From the NCBI GenBank assembly GCA_045615345.1, contig JAZLER010000011.1, forward strand, positions 69,017-133,016: a stretch of DNA of 64,000 nucleotides, written 5' to 3'. Position 1 is the first letter of the stretch; each line of letters begins with the position of its first letter. Origin of the DNA: Fumia sp045615345. Its GTDB lineage: Bacteria > Bacillota > Clostridia > Oscillospirales > Ruminococcaceae. The notes under the pieces were generated by a model. The model saw nothing but the letters and a program-made list of their open reading frames with translations, was not told where the DNA came from and ran no database searches. This document shows positions 1 through 9,500 of the stretch, piece by piece. Both the position numbers and the translations under genes were made by a program.

Positions 1-1088
1 TCTTTTTCAGGTAAGGAATTTTCTTCTTTACTCATTTTTCTGATAATTGTGTATCCCGGCCCCTTCAGATCTTTTTGGTACTGTTTTGGACAAGTCCACA
101 TTATGTCTCCATTACAAGCCTTAGCAGACGAGTTCCTGAAGAAATTATATATATTTGCCTTCAGACGTTTGATATCCTCATCAGTAGCTCTATCGTACCA
201 CCCTTTAGACAGTTCTGTCCTTTTTAGATATTTATTCATTCGGGGATTATCCAGTATTTTTATTAATAGTCTGCATTTATCCCTGAACGCAAAATCATCC
301 TCGTTCGAGTGGGGTACAAGGGAATATGTATCTTCCTCACTGGAAATACTTTTCAGTTCGTACTCTATATTGAAGAGTTCGAAGTAATTTTTAAAAATGC
401 TACCAGCAAACATATATGTAAGAACATAGACCTCATCGAAGCATTTAAACATTTCCGGTGGAAATATGGTCAGCAAAAACTGATCGTTGATACAGTATAA
501 TCTTCCTAACTCGGCATATTTCTTAACCTCGGCGAATTTATGGTCTTGCCCATATTCACCTCCACACCAGACAACCTTGTTGTCGGACTCTATCCGTATA
601 TTCTCGTTATCCAACAGAAACTTCACATCACTCTTCGACATACTCTGTCGATCAGAGGCTTCTACGCTTTGTAAGCAGTTGAAGTCCTCGATAATCTGAA
701 GCTCCTCATCAATAATTAACGTGTAATTACCATTGCGTATTAATTCCAGAGTTTCGGGCGTTGCATTCAAAAATGTAGAATGCGTAACCGCTATATTTAT
801 ATTCTCCTGAGTTAGCAAGTGATTGAAATCCTCTATCTTACTACTATTGTAAAAAGTAGGTTCAACAAACTTTTTCTTTTTTCCACACCCCTTTCGTATG
901 CGATCAATTTCATCAAGAAACGGAGTACAAAATATGTATTTCGTTTCTACATTGCTATTCATAGTCTGAATAGCCCACGATGTCTTCCCTGCTCCGCAGG
1001 GCGCATCAATAATTTTAATTGATATAGTATTACATCCTTTCAGAATAAGTTTATTTTGCCGCGTACGGCTTTTTAAAATTTTTGTCAC
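1..1088 (-). CDS. Helicase-like P-loop protein, partial (runs off left edge)
   Basis: The reverse strand stays open to the left edge, so the C-terminus is outside the window. Translation shows a Walker A motif (DAPCGAGKT, about residues 28-36 counted from a GTG at 1088) and a Walker B/DEAD-like motif (LIIDEELQ, about 124-131), separated by motif Ia-like text (IFCTPFLDEIDRI). This matches DEAD/DEAH-type helicase-like proteins common on phages and conjugative elements; its exact role is unknown. The start is unclear. There is no in-frame ATG; the GTG at 1088 has no good ribosome-binding site, while AAAGGA at 1035-1040 sits 9 bases before an in-frame ATA at 1025. The frame is open further upstream, so a longer or rearranged 5' end is possible. 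It is probably cargo of the accessory region. Confidence 0.6.
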   Translation of the reverse strand, partial: MTKILKSRTRQNKLILKGCNTISIKIIDAPCGAGKTSWAIQTMNSNVETKYIFCTPFLDEIDRIRKGCGKKKKFVEPTFYNSSKIEDFNHLLTQENINIAVTHSTFLNATPETLELIRNGNYTLIIDEELQIIEDFNCLQSVEASDRQSMSKSDVKFLLDNENIRIESDNKVVWCGGEYGQDHKFAEVKKYAELGRLYCINDQFLLTIFPPEMFKCFDEVYVLTYMFAGSIFKNYFELFNIEYELKSISSEEDTYSLVPHSNEDDFAFRDKCRLLIKILDNPRMNKYLKRTELSKGWYDRATDEDIKRLKANIYNFFRNSSAKACNGDIMWTCPKQYQKDLKGPGYTIIRKMSKEENSLPEK

Positions 1089-1596
1089 AGTTATACCATT
1101 AATGGCGTAAGCCCTCTTACAGAGGCTGTCAGGCCTGTCTGCGTGCGCGAGGAAACCCTCAATAATTTTGGGGAATAAAAAAGCACATCATACAAATAGG
1201 TATAAACCTATTTTGCATAATGTGACTTACCCTCGCGTACTGCATAACTGCACAATACCTCTGCAAAATTATTAATTTCACTTACATTGTAACACAGGTT
1301 TTGAAGTCGTCAATAGGAAAATGACGAAAAACATTATGAACATTTTGTAAACTTTTTATCGTCACCTTTGATACTGTCACTTCATCCTTACTCTAAACAG
1401 AGGGGACAAAACTTGTTTTTTCTCTCTCAAATAGTTTTACTTTACAGGTAAAAATCCCCTGTGTTATGAAAGTATTCAATGTAGTATTTCATCAAGTGCC
1501 TCAAAAAACATTGTGTCCCAATGGTTTTTGAGGGGTAATTATTTTCAACAAGTCCAGTTTTGAAAAAATTTTAAGCGAAAGGAATCGAGTTTACAT
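1089..1596. other. Intergenic region with nested inverted repeats
   Basis: About 500 bases hold no convincing gene. Between about 1115 and 1280 there are several complementary pairs: AATAGGT/ACCTATT around 1196-1212 with a 4-base loop, flanked by imperfectly complementary GCACATCATAC and GCATAATGTGAC; AATAATTTTG (near 1160) with CAAAATTATT (near 1265); and GCGAGG (near 1150) with CCTCGC (near 1232). Together they could form a long branched hairpin. The remainder to 1596 is AT-rich and presumably holds the promoter of the following toxin gene; I see no confident -10/-35 pair. Confidence 0.4.
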
Positions 1597-2034
1597 ATGT
1601 ATAACAACGAAGAAAAAATCCCAAAAATCGGTGATGTTTACCTGATGGATTTTGGTGGATCCGGAAACGAGCAACAAGGTTTGCGTCCCGGATTAATTTT
1701 ACAAAATAATATCGGCAACACTTACAGCCCAAACATCATAGCACTTCCCCTTACAAGCTCTTTGAAGAAACGCCATCAGCCCACACATGTTGTACTCCCG
1801 GCTGAAAGCACAGGGCTTTTGCGGGACAGTATGGTTCTTTGTGAGAACCCCGAAACAATTGCTAAGGACAAACTCGGAAAATATTTAATAACCTTGCCCA
1901 AAAAGTATATGAGCCGGATAGCTGCAGCCCACCTGCTTGCCACCTCCGCAATTTCTTACATATCCCCCGAGGACTTATTCTCCATATGGCAGCAAGCCAC
2001 CGCCCTGAACTCTATCGAACCACACACAGATTAA
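1597..2034 (+). CDS. PemK/MazF-family endoribonuclease toxin, orphan
   Basis: The 145-residue protein has the MazF/PemK barrel pattern: IGDVYLMDFGGSGNEQQGLRPGLILQ near residues 11-36 (the G-x-E-Q-x-G-x-RP signature), then NIIALPLTSS and a late LGKYLITL strand. Family members cut mRNA at short sequences, and in clostridia they are often long, solitary versions. The C-terminal 30 residues extend past the usual 110-residue toxin. The ATG at 1597 follows AAAGGA by about 14 bases, a loose spacing. No MazE-like antitoxin is visible on either side, so it may be an orphan or be paired elsewhere. It is the only forward gene in the first 22 kb and ends before a hairpin terminator. Confidence 0.8.
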   Translation: MYNNEEKIPKIGDVYLMDFGGSGNEQQGLRPGLILQNNIGNTYSPNIIALPLTSSLKKRHQPTHVVLPAESTGLLRDSMVLCENPETIAKDKLGKYLITLPKKYMSRIAAAHLLATSAISYISPEDLFSIWQQATALNSIEPHTD

Positions 2035-2113
2035 CCCCTCTCCTATCATTCTCTGGAGAATGGGAATGAATATAAAACTGCTGTTTTATTTACGCCAAAA
2101 TCCTGCCTTCCTA

Positions 2114-2181
2114 TATATAAAGGCGACAACACCACGAAAATACGAAATACCATCTCTCTATATAAAGGCGACAACACCACG
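2114..2181 (+). repeat. Two-copy direct repeat, 45-base period
   Basis: A 23-base segment beginning TATATAAAGGCGACAACACC occurs exactly at 2114-2136 and 2159-2181, so the repeat period is 45 bases. The spacer between copies is 22 bases and unrelated. It lies just after the toxin gene and before its terminator. Two copies are not enough to call a CRISPR array. Confidence 0.75.
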
Positions 2182-2190
2182 GAAATGCAA

Positions 2191-2221
2191 AAACATCCGA
2201 CGCTATAAACATCGGATGTTT
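2191..2221 (+). terminator. Hairpin terminator after the MazF-type gene
   Basis: Perfect 10-bp stem AAACATCCGA / TCGGATGTTT with an 11-base loop, placed after the forward toxin gene and before the convergent reverse-strand cassette. The following T-run is short (TTTCTT), so termination may be partial or bidirectional. Confidence 0.6.
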
Positions 2222-2257
2222 CTTATGTATCGTCATGATTACATATGCAATTCTTCA

Positions 2258-2905
2258 TTATTTATTTTTCACTAATTGTAACAACTTTTCCAAATCATAA
2301 CAATCTTTTTGATATGAAAAACATCCCTGATGGAGATGAGGTTCCCATTCTTTACCAGTAGCAAGATTGTAAATTTTTAAACAGAATTTCTTGAAAACAT
2401 TAAACAACATTTTGATATCCTCATAACACACATGTGTTCCTTGCACCAGCAAATCTATATTCGTGAAATATTTTTTATCGTTATGGCTATAGTATTTGTC
2501 ACGTCTTTCTTTTATATTTTCGATAATATTTTGTATTTTTTCACTTTGCCAAAATTCAAAAAATTCTTTTAAAGTATTATTAAATTCACATTTATCGCTA
2601 ATTACTTTATGAAAATTTTTATCACTTTGACATCGATTAAAGAACTTAATAACAGAATATGCTTGATTATCTTCCTCGCACAATTTGGCAATTTCTAACA
2701 TCATAGCAATATTTAAAGCCTCAAAAGCGGTAGTAAAAAAATCGTTCGCAATTTTCATTTGTTCCACATACTTACTAGAGCTTAAGCTTCTATACACATC
2801 ACACGCAGAGACAAATTCTTCTCCTAACTTTATTCTATATAGTAATTCAATAACATATTCTTCTAAAGGACTGTTGTATACATCTGTAAGTTTAATACTA
2901 TTCAC
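2258..2905 (-). CDS. HEPN-domain protein, AbiU2-like
   Basis: 215 residues, predicted largely helical. The segment IKERRDKYYSHNDKKYF (about residues 131-147) carries the R-x5-H signature of HEPN ribonucleases; the RDKYYxHND form is typical of the AbiU2-like HEPN group. HEPN proteins commonly act as RNA-cutting effectors in toxin-antitoxin and abortive-infection systems. The start is a GTG at 2905 immediately after the stop of the upstream gene, which has little ribosome-binding sequence of its own, so translation is probably coupled. It is last in a four-gene reverse-strand cassette with a zinc-ribbon protein, a large protein and a coiled-coil membrane protein. That order suggests it is the effector; this is inference. 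The family assignment rests on the motif only. Confidence 0.65.
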   Translation of the reverse strand: MNSIKLTDVYNSPLEEYVIELLYRIKLGEEFVSACDVYRSLSSSKYVEQMKIANDFFTTAFEALNIAMMLEIAKLCEEDNQAYSVIKFFNRCQSDKNFHKVISDKCEFNNTLKEFFEFWQSEKIQNIIENIKERRDKYYSHNDKKYFTNIDLLVQGTHVCYEDIKMLFNVFKKFCLKIYNLATGKEWEPHLHQGCFSYQKDCYDLEKLLQLVKNK

Positions 2906-3430
2906 CTACCATTTTGCCAAAGCGGTAATCACTATACAAATAAAAGAAACAATCATGGAAATTATGGAAATTATTTTAATGATATTGTTTTCGCGCTTAA
3001 CTTTTTGAAACTCTTGAAATAAAGCATTCTGTTCATATTGTTTTTTTATAATTATCTCATATGCTTTTTTAAATTTAACTTGCATTTCTAACTGTTCATT
3101 AATATCTTGATCAAACTGAAGCATCTGTGATGTAAGTTCTTCATACTCTTCTTTTCTTACAGTTTCTGCAGAAGTAATTACAGCAAGCCAATTTAAAATA
3201 CTTTTTATCACATTAGAAATTATAGCATCATTTTCAGCCAAGGCTTTTTCATTCTTTCCACTTGAAAAAGCAGATTGAAAAATATTTTGCTCCTTTATTT
3301 CGTTTACTGTATTCACAACTTTTTTCATTTCATCTAATTCGACAACACTCGACTTTGTTTCAGCAATATTTGACTCGTTAAACTCAACTATATCGTCTGT
3401 TTTCCAATTAGATTTATTAAATATTTTCAT
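2906..3430 (-). CDS. Coiled-coil protein with C-terminal membrane anchor, unknown
   Basis: 174 residues that I do not recognise. The middle (roughly 90-150) is charged and heptad-like, rich in E, K and Q, consistent with coiled coil. The end (IIKIISIISMIVSFICIVITALAKW, about 150-174) is one hydrophobic segment with no residues after it except KW, so the protein is predicted to be tail-anchored. It overlaps the upstream 425-residue gene by 14 bases and abuts the HEPN gene, showing tight coupling. A membrane-tethering or sensor role for the cassette is a reasonable guess, nothing more. Confidence 0.6.
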   Translation of the reverse strand: MKIFNKSNWKTDDIVEFNESNIAETKSSVVELDEMKKVVNTVNEIKEQNIFQSAFSSGKNEKALAENDAIISNVIKSILNWLAVITSAETVRKEEYEELTSQMLQFDQDINEQLEMQVKFKKAYEIIIKKQYEQNALFQEFQKVKRENNIIKIISIISMIVSFICIVITALAKW

Positions 3431-4694
3431 CTAAATTCCACTCCTGCAACTCGTCTATCAAATTACGTCTTTCGTCCTCACCTTTGCTTAATCGATCAAT
3501 TATTTCATTATGTTTCTCCAATATAAAAATATGGTTAAAAGTGTCATAGAACCCATCTTTTGTGGCGAGCTGTATCATATCTTTTTTAAATGAATCGTAC
3601 CATAAAGATTCATTAAAAAGTATTCTCTCGTTTACATTTGTGATTTCAGAAAGAATTTTATTTTGTGTATCATTGCTCTTTTTTACATATTTAATTACAT
3701 CAGTAGAAAACAAAATTAATGTTGCATAATCCAAAGAAAAAATTCCAGCATAATTTTCTCTCATAGTTGTTACCAAAGTATCAAACAAAAAAGATGCTCC
3801 ATGAGCAATAGCTTGAAGAACATTAAACTCCTTGGACTTTAAATAATTTTTATAAGCATCACACAAATCGTTAAACATCAACTTAAAATCTTCTGCATTT
3901 TTAATCAATGGTAATCTATCATACAAATCAACACTTTTGGCCGCTATAAAAAGATAAACATAACTATGAATAATAAGGTGTAATATCGCAATGCTTGAAA
4001 CATCCCCAACAAGTGTTTTTAAATTCAATCCATTACCATACATACCTAACATTATCTTTGCCATATCTGGACTACTATCAGCAATATAAGAGGTAAAAGG
4101 CAAAGGTAAGCTCATCTTTGTAAAAAAATCAATCAAAAGATGGTTCATTAACTCTGCAGCAGGATTATTAGGAATTTTAAACCCACCGAGCTCGTTAAAG
4201 TCTGCTACTTTAACATTACCTGGATGCAAAACACCACCTGTCTGATCTACAATTGTCTTTCCCCACAAAGGGAAGTTTTTGATTTTTCCAGACATTAAAT
4301 CTAATGCCTCTTTGAATCTTCCTAAATCGTGACCTGGACCGATCTGCCTATGTAATCCCTGAACGGAACCTTTCATTCCTTCTGGCTTTGGTACTTTGTA
4401 ATCAATCGCAGTCTTAGTAATAGAATGCTCATGTTTAAATTTACCATGTTTCGGAACATGAGTTTTAAACAATCCATTCATTGTTCCAGCTACTATTCCT
4501 GTAGCACTTGCCATAAGAATATCCGTAATAGAAAGTTCTACTAAAAAACTTTTTTGTAATTCTTTTTCTAAATCAGTTCTTTCGCTTTGCAGACATTTAA
4601 TTTGCTGTTCTATATCAAGTCTGATGAACAAACTACTTGCAGTTTGTTCATCACAGGACTCAATTAAGTCAAATTGTTTCATTTTGGTTTCCAT
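3417..4694 (-). CDS. Uncharacterised 425-residue protein of HEPN cassette
   Basis: I do not recognise a characterised family. An N-terminal helical part (about 15-50) is followed by a short hydrophobic stretch (ITDILMASATGIVAGTMNG, about 56-74), then a Gly/His/Pro-rich conserved-looking part with GLHRQIGPGHDLGRF (about 113-127). A second hydrophobic stretch follows (about 230-255, ILHLIIHSYVYLFIAA), and a helical C-terminus rich in charged residues. It starts inside the preceding zinc-ribbon gene (26-base overlap) and ends inside the next. An alternative ATG lies four codons downstream at 4682. It is the largest member of the four-gene cassette and may be its sensor or membrane component; this is inference. 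Confidence 0.6.
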   Translation of the reverse strand: METKMKQFDLIESCDEQTASSLFIRLDIEQQIKCLQSERTDLEKELQKSFLVELSITDILMASATGIVAGTMNGLFKTHVPKHGKFKHEHSITKTAIDYKVPKPEGMKGSVQGLHRQIGPGHDLGRFKEALDLMSGKIKNFPLWGKTIVDQTGGVLHPGNVKVADFNELGGFKIPNNPAAELMNHLLIDFFTKMSLPLPFTSYIADSSPDMAKIMLGMYGNGLNLKTLVGDVSSIAILHLIIHSYVYLFIAAKSVDLYDRLPLIKNAEDFKLMFNDLCDAYKNYLKSKEFNVLQAIAHGASFLFDTLVTTMRENYAGIFSLDYATLILFSTDVIKYVKKSNDTQNKILSEITNVNERILFNESLWYDSFKKDMIQLATKDGFYDTFNHIFILEKHNEIIDRLSKGEDERRNLIDELQEWNLDENI

Positions 4695-4950
4695 CCCTAA
4701 ATAATCTCTTTATTTCTTTTTCCAGTTCCTTAATGGATTCTCGTTTGACTTCGTCTATGGTACTATTAATTATTTCTTCATTGCTGTCAATAATATCCTG
4801 TTTCGTGTATTCTGTTCCGCAATTAGAACAACGCACTCGTCCAATTTCATTTACATGCAGAAAATCTTCACATTCTACATCCAGTGATTTAAAACGATCA
4901 TTGCCACAAACCGAACATAACATCACGACATTTCTTTCTATATTTTTCAT
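4669..4950 (-). CDS. Small zinc-ribbon protein
   Basis: About 93 residues. Two CxxC pairs (CSVCGND and CSNCGTE, spaced by about 26 residues) make a classic zinc ribbon, followed by an acidic/basic helix (about 50-85). I chose the ATG at 4950 over a TTG two codons upstream because AGAGG sits 7 bases before it. It is the first gene of the cassette and overlaps the next by 26 bases. Zinc ribbons of this size usually bind nucleic acid or protein; the specific role is unknown. Confidence 0.7.
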   Translation of the reverse strand: MKNIERNVVMLCSVCGNDRFKSLDVECEDFLHVNEIGRVRCSNCGTEYTKQDIIDSNEEIINSTIDEVKRESIKELEKEIKRLFRDGNQNETI

Positions 4951-4973
4951 GAGCAAACCTCTTTTTACGGTTA

Positions 4974-5549
4974 TTACTTCAACTTTGTTCCATCACGAAA
5001 AGCCTTACCTACCACTTCACCAATCTTGCGATAGGTATGGTTCACCGGATCGTAGGTAATCGGGCTGAATTTATTTAAATCGATCTTGCCATCCACATCA
5101 AGGATTCTTTCATCAGCACAGACGTTTACGATTTCTCCTACAAGTCTGCAAGTATCTTTGTCATAGCTTATTACCTTACATTCGAGTGCCAGAGGCAACT
5201 CGTCAAACAACGGAGCATTTACAAACTCACTCTTAGTAACGTGCCAACCGGTTTTCGCTATCTTGTCAGGTTCTTTATTTCCCGAAACAACACCAACATA
5301 ATCACAAGCGACTACATTTTCTGCATCTGCAATACTCACGGTGAACGCACCGGTTTTAACAACGTTCTTTGCTGTCTTGTGCCCGTCATCAACGCAGATA
5401 GAAATCTGTGTCTCTTCACTGATTCCACCCCATGCCGCATTCATCGCATTAGGTTTTCCGTTCTCGTCATATGTACCGATAATCAGCACCGGCATCGGAT
5501 ACAAAATCGCCTTCGCACCAAAATTCTTCCTCATAATTTCTCGCTCCAT
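4974..5549 (-). CDS. Flavin reductase-like FMN-binding protein
   Basis: 191 residues matching the flavin reductase/FMN-binding split-barrel family: a conserved start (FGAKAILYPMPVLIIGTYDENGKPNAMNAAWGG), then TAKNVVKTGAFTVSIAD and PLALECKVISY. Family members bind FMN and reduce flavins or related substrates in the cytoplasm. It overlaps the upstream ArsC-like gene by 19 bases; an internal ATG five codons in (5534) would remove most of the overlap. It looks like ordinary metabolism placed between two defence-type blocks and may form a two-gene redox pair with its neighbour. Confidence 0.8.
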   Translation of the reverse strand: MEREIMRKNFGAKAILYPMPVLIIGTYDENGKPNAMNAAWGGISEETQISICVDDGHKTAKNVVKTGAFTVSIADAENVVACDYVGVVSGNKEPDKIAKTGWHVTKSEFVNAPLFDELPLALECKVISYDKDTCRLVGEIVNVCADERILDVDGKIDLNKFSPITYDPVNHTYRKIGEVVGKAFRDGTKLK

Positions 5550-5881
5550 TCACTTTCTTTGAATCCAACCAGAACAAAGTTCTCGCCAATTAACAGAGGG
5601 CGTTTCACGAGCATACCGTCTGTCGCAAGGAGTTTTAACTGTTCCTCTTCGGACATTGTAGGTAGCTTGTCCTTAAGCTCCAGCGACTTATACAAAAGCC
5701 CGGATGTGTTAAAAAATTTCTTAAGCGGTAACCCGCTAATCTTATACCAAGCTGATAGTTCCTCAAGACTTGGATTATCTTCCTTTATATCACGAAGCTT
5801 GTACTCCACCCCATTATCATCAAGCCACTTCCTCGCCTTCTGACAAGTCGTACACTTAGGGTAACAAATAAATTCAAACAT
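5531..5881 (-). CDS. ArsC/Spx-family thioredoxin-fold protein
   Basis: 116 residues, the usual size of the ArsC/Spx/YffB family. The N-terminal YPKCTTCQKARKWLDDNGVEY carries a CxxC where arsenate reductases have their catalytic Cys, and SGLPLKKFFNTSG with the later KRPLLIGENFVLVGF matches the family's Arg/Pro region. It may be an arsenate reductase-like or Spx-like protein; without arsenic genes nearby, a general thiol-redox role is equally likely. It is coupled to the flavin reductase gene downstream. Confidence 0.8.
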   Translation of the reverse strand: MFEFICYPKCTTCQKARKWLDDNGVEYKLRDIKEDNPSLEELSAWYKISGLPLKKFFNTSGLLYKSLELKDKLPTMSEEEQLKLLATDGMLVKRPLLIGENFVLVGFKESEWSEKL

Positions 5882-5897
5882 ATACTACTCCTACTTA

Positions 5898-6527
5898 TCA
5901 TTCTGGGTATGTATCTATCCAGTTTTCCCCGTTATACTTATCAATGTTATTAATCAAACGCTCGAGAAATTCTTTTGCTTCAGGCTCATTAGGATACCAC
6001 ACCATTGATTGGCCAAATCCATATGATCTTGTATATTTTGCAGAAGGAATTTCCCAAATATACTGATTTCGTTTTTGCTCGGGTAAAAGCACACAATCAT
6101 CGGCTTTAGCACGAATGTTATAACCACGATTTTCCTCTTTTCCATTTGCAAACGTAATGATCCAATCCTGAAGTTCTCGGTATACAGTTGCATTCTTATA
6201 CCATCCTACAACAGTAACATCACCGCGTTCTCTTTTGGCACACCAAATAACAAGAACATTTTCAACACATGGTTCATTAACCATTGCATCACAACCTTCT
6301 ATTTTTTCGATGTGGAAAGAATTTCTTTTTCCCCTATTTGACTTTGGTTCAACAAATCCCATACATTGAAGATCTTCTTCACCATCCATTTTAATTGGAA
6401 GGAAATTAAATTCTTCGTGGCCATAACCATTTTCTTCTACAAATTTACCACCATAAAGTGGTATATCTTTATCGCAAGCGCCTTTATAGTATTTCATACA
6501 TGAAATTTTACAAAACAAAATCCTCAT
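5898..6527 (-). CDS. Uncharacterised protein of a family seen as an HNH-nuclease N-terminal part
   Basis: 209 residues. The beginning (RILFCKISCMKYYKG, then LYGGKFVEENGYGHEEFNF) and the middle (HIEKIEGCDAM, VLVIWCAKRERGDVTVVGWYKNATVY) resemble, from memory, the front part of some HNH-endonuclease-associated proteins in defence loci. No HNH motif is visible here, so this would be the stand-alone front domain. The strand-rich middle could be a base-recognition fold, but that is a guess. It follows the helicase gene by 26 bases on the same strand, so it is probably part of that transcript. Confidence 0.5.
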   Translation of the reverse strand: MRILFCKISCMKYYKGACDKDIPLYGGKFVEENGYGHEEFNFLPIKMDGEEDLQCMGFVEPKSNRGKRNSFHIEKIEGCDAMVNEPCVENVLVIWCAKRERGDVTVVGWYKNATVYRELQDWIITFANGKEENRGYNIRAKADDCVLLPEQKRNQYIWEIPSAKYTRSYGFGQSMVWYPNEPEAKEFLERLINNIDKYNGENWIDTYPE

Positions 6528-6552
6528 AATATTTTCCTTCCATTTAAATTAA

Positions 6553-9500
6553 TTACTCTTGCTGTTTTTGTTTTTTACTGTAAGGTGATAAATCAAAAAA
6601 TAATTCTTCAATTTGTTCGTTGGTTAAATCCTCCCTGTTTAAAATGTTAATCATTTCTTCCTGACGCGGCTGTCCTAATGTAAGACGATATAAAGCAAGC
6701 ACATTAATCAGCCTATCATATTTCGTTTTATCTTGGCTGAAAGGATACATCGGAACGATTCTTTCAATTTGATACTTGTACGGATAATTATCAGGTAAAC
6801 ACCAATATGGAACCATTTCCGAAAACCCGCTACCATACTTTTCCCTCGTTTGGTCGAACTTTTCTTTCCAATCATAAGATTCCTCATTTGCAGCAACATT
6901 TTGCCTTATCGCATGACACATATAACGATTTATACGCCCTTCGCGTTGCTCCAAATCTATTGGATTATGAGGAAGATTCCAGTGAACGATTTTTCTGCTA
7001 TACAGATGGAAATCAAGTCCTTCTTGACCTACAGACGTAGTTATCAGTACGAACGGCCTAAAGGGTGAGTTAAACGCATTTCTTATATTGTTTACACGCT
7101 GTATTGTTTTATCGTTTGTTTTTGCATCAAAATAACCTGCTGCAAAATGAACTCTAAGACGTGGTGCTCTTTTCATCGGACGCTCTGTAAAACTCGCTTT
7201 ATAATATTCTTGTGATGCATAAGGAAGATTTGAGGTCTGTAAGAATGAACTATTAATTGCTGTAACAAAATCTTCACCACTTACTCCCAGGGCAAACTTG
7301 AACTCATCCAGCATCGCCTGAAAATTCCCATCTACACAATAGCGAAAAACTAAGTCAAAATGCACTTCATCACCAGAGTCCTTTTTACCTTCAAATATTG
7401 CATCCATAATACTTCTGGATTCTGGTCTGTTAAACATGCTTACGAAACTTTTATCGCAGCACTCTTGTGAAAGGCTACGTCTTTGGTTCTCATCATCAAT
7501 TTCACTTAATGCTCTAAATAAACAGATCGCTGGAGATCCTATTGCCATATTCACAAGTATGTCTATAGTTTCATCCGAGGGCAGGCGCTCTGGTAAAGAG
7601 ACATTTCCGAGTGTTTTTTCGTCCATATACTTTAAAAGCAATAAGATCTGCCTTGCACCCAAGTTACCCCTACTAAGCTTGGTATCCTGCTCTACTTCCA
7701 GTAAATCTTCTTTTATTTGCTTTTTTATTTCTTTTTTTAACTCACCTATTTCATATCCATAACATTTCGCATAATCATATTTTTGCGCTAACCATATAGA
7801 GGGATACGTCACAAGTTCGCGCTGTTCTCTTATCAAATATCTTGTTTTGCCTCTTTTGGATGCTTTGGAATTTTCTGTATCAACAAAATCGGTTTCCTCA
7901 GGAACAGCATAGTAAGACTTTTGCTCCTCGCTTTTATTTACTATTTTCCTATTTACCAATCTTTCAGATTCGTATGATACTAAAGTTGAAAGAGCTCTCG
8001 GTACCATTTCCCAGCTTGAAAAAACCAGGGTTTTAGAGTAACCTTCGCACCTCTCGAAAACACTCTTTGCACCGGCGTTATAATACTTGTTAGATGGAGG
8101 AATCCAAAGTAAGAGCTCAGGATTACCTTTTTTGCTACCTTTAGCTTCGAAAATTTCGTTAAACAATATATTTAATCTTGCATTTGTATCAGGTAAAGGC
8201 TGATATGCATTTATATGTGAACGTTTCAAAAAAGCCGTAGGCATACTTCTTATATATTTGCTCCGCTCATCGGATGTAATACCGAATTTTTCACCTTTTA
8301 AAACATTATCTATCTTTTCTTTTATCTTATAATTCATAAAAGACATGAGGAACGGCGCAGATTTAATATATTCTATAGGGAAATTACCAAGTCCCATATC
8401 TTTTATAACTCGCTGCAACTCTATATAGCATTTCACATTGGCTGCTGAAAGATTGTCAACAGGAATAAACCCGGCCTTTTCAGTATTAATAATTGCAGAA
8501 TTTCTTCTTTCTGTACGACACATATGATTGTACAAAGAGTCTTCTGCATCTTTTTTTGCTGAAATTAAAACGCTTAAATTTTCCCCTTGTATTTCCGATA
8601 AATGTTCTGAATAGGTTTCCCACACCGTATGGAATTCTTCGTTTTCTTTCTGTTCGTTCATAAGGAAATCCATAACCCTCATAAATCCCTGCAAATGAGT
8701 TTCTTCTCCGTCAGTTAATTCCGACAAAGTAGAATAGGGTTTGTATGGAGTGGCAGATAATAACAATATGCAACTTTCTTTATTATCTCGCAAAAACTTT
8801 TTCGATAATAATGCACCATCGCTATGGTCATCCTCGTCTATTTCAATCAAATCCCTGAAACGCTGGAATTCATCCATTATTACAAGGTCGGGATTTAACA
8901 TTCCTAAACTTATTTGTGCAAAACAATAGCGTATTTGATTTATAATTTCTTTTTGCCTTTGCCAAGAAATTATACCTTCTAAATCTGCTTTGCGTGATAA
9001 TTCATCTATATTCTTTCTTATTTTTCTACACGCAGATTTAATTTCGCTAACAAGCTCCGGTTTCAGGTACTGTTCCAAAAGTTCCTTCATTTCACTCAGA
9101 TATTGTTTCCTGCTGACAAGCGAATTGATTCTCCATCTTTGATTGGAAACATACCAGTCCCATGAATTCTGTGATTCAATAAATCTTGTGCGTAGTAGCA
9201 ATGACAATTCTTCATGGTATCCACCGCACATGCGACACATATCTAAAAGCAAAAACGCCAAAGCTCTTTCAGGCGCAGTTCCTGCCCCCGATCTTATTTG
9301 AAAAGATGTTGCAGGCGTCATTGGAATCAATCTAACGTTTCCGTTTTTCTTTGACTCCGCCAACATCAAATGCTGCATAGAAAGCCTGCCTTCTGATATA
9401 CTAACTCGATTTTCTTTTGCGATTCCCAACTTACTGCAATTCTGCTCCGCAATACCTGCATTTGAGCATATGTATACAACAACATACTCCGGGTCGTTTA

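Noticed and set aside
49..1022. Several forward open frames over the left end
   Set aside because: They are antisense to the helicase-like gene, whose P-loop and DEAD-like motifs are clear.
2114..2181. CRISPR array
   Set aside because: Only two repeats and no cas genes in the window.
2060..2275. Forward 71-codon frame
   Set aside because: It simply translates the direct repeat and the terminator hairpin; no homologous pattern and no ribosome-binding site.
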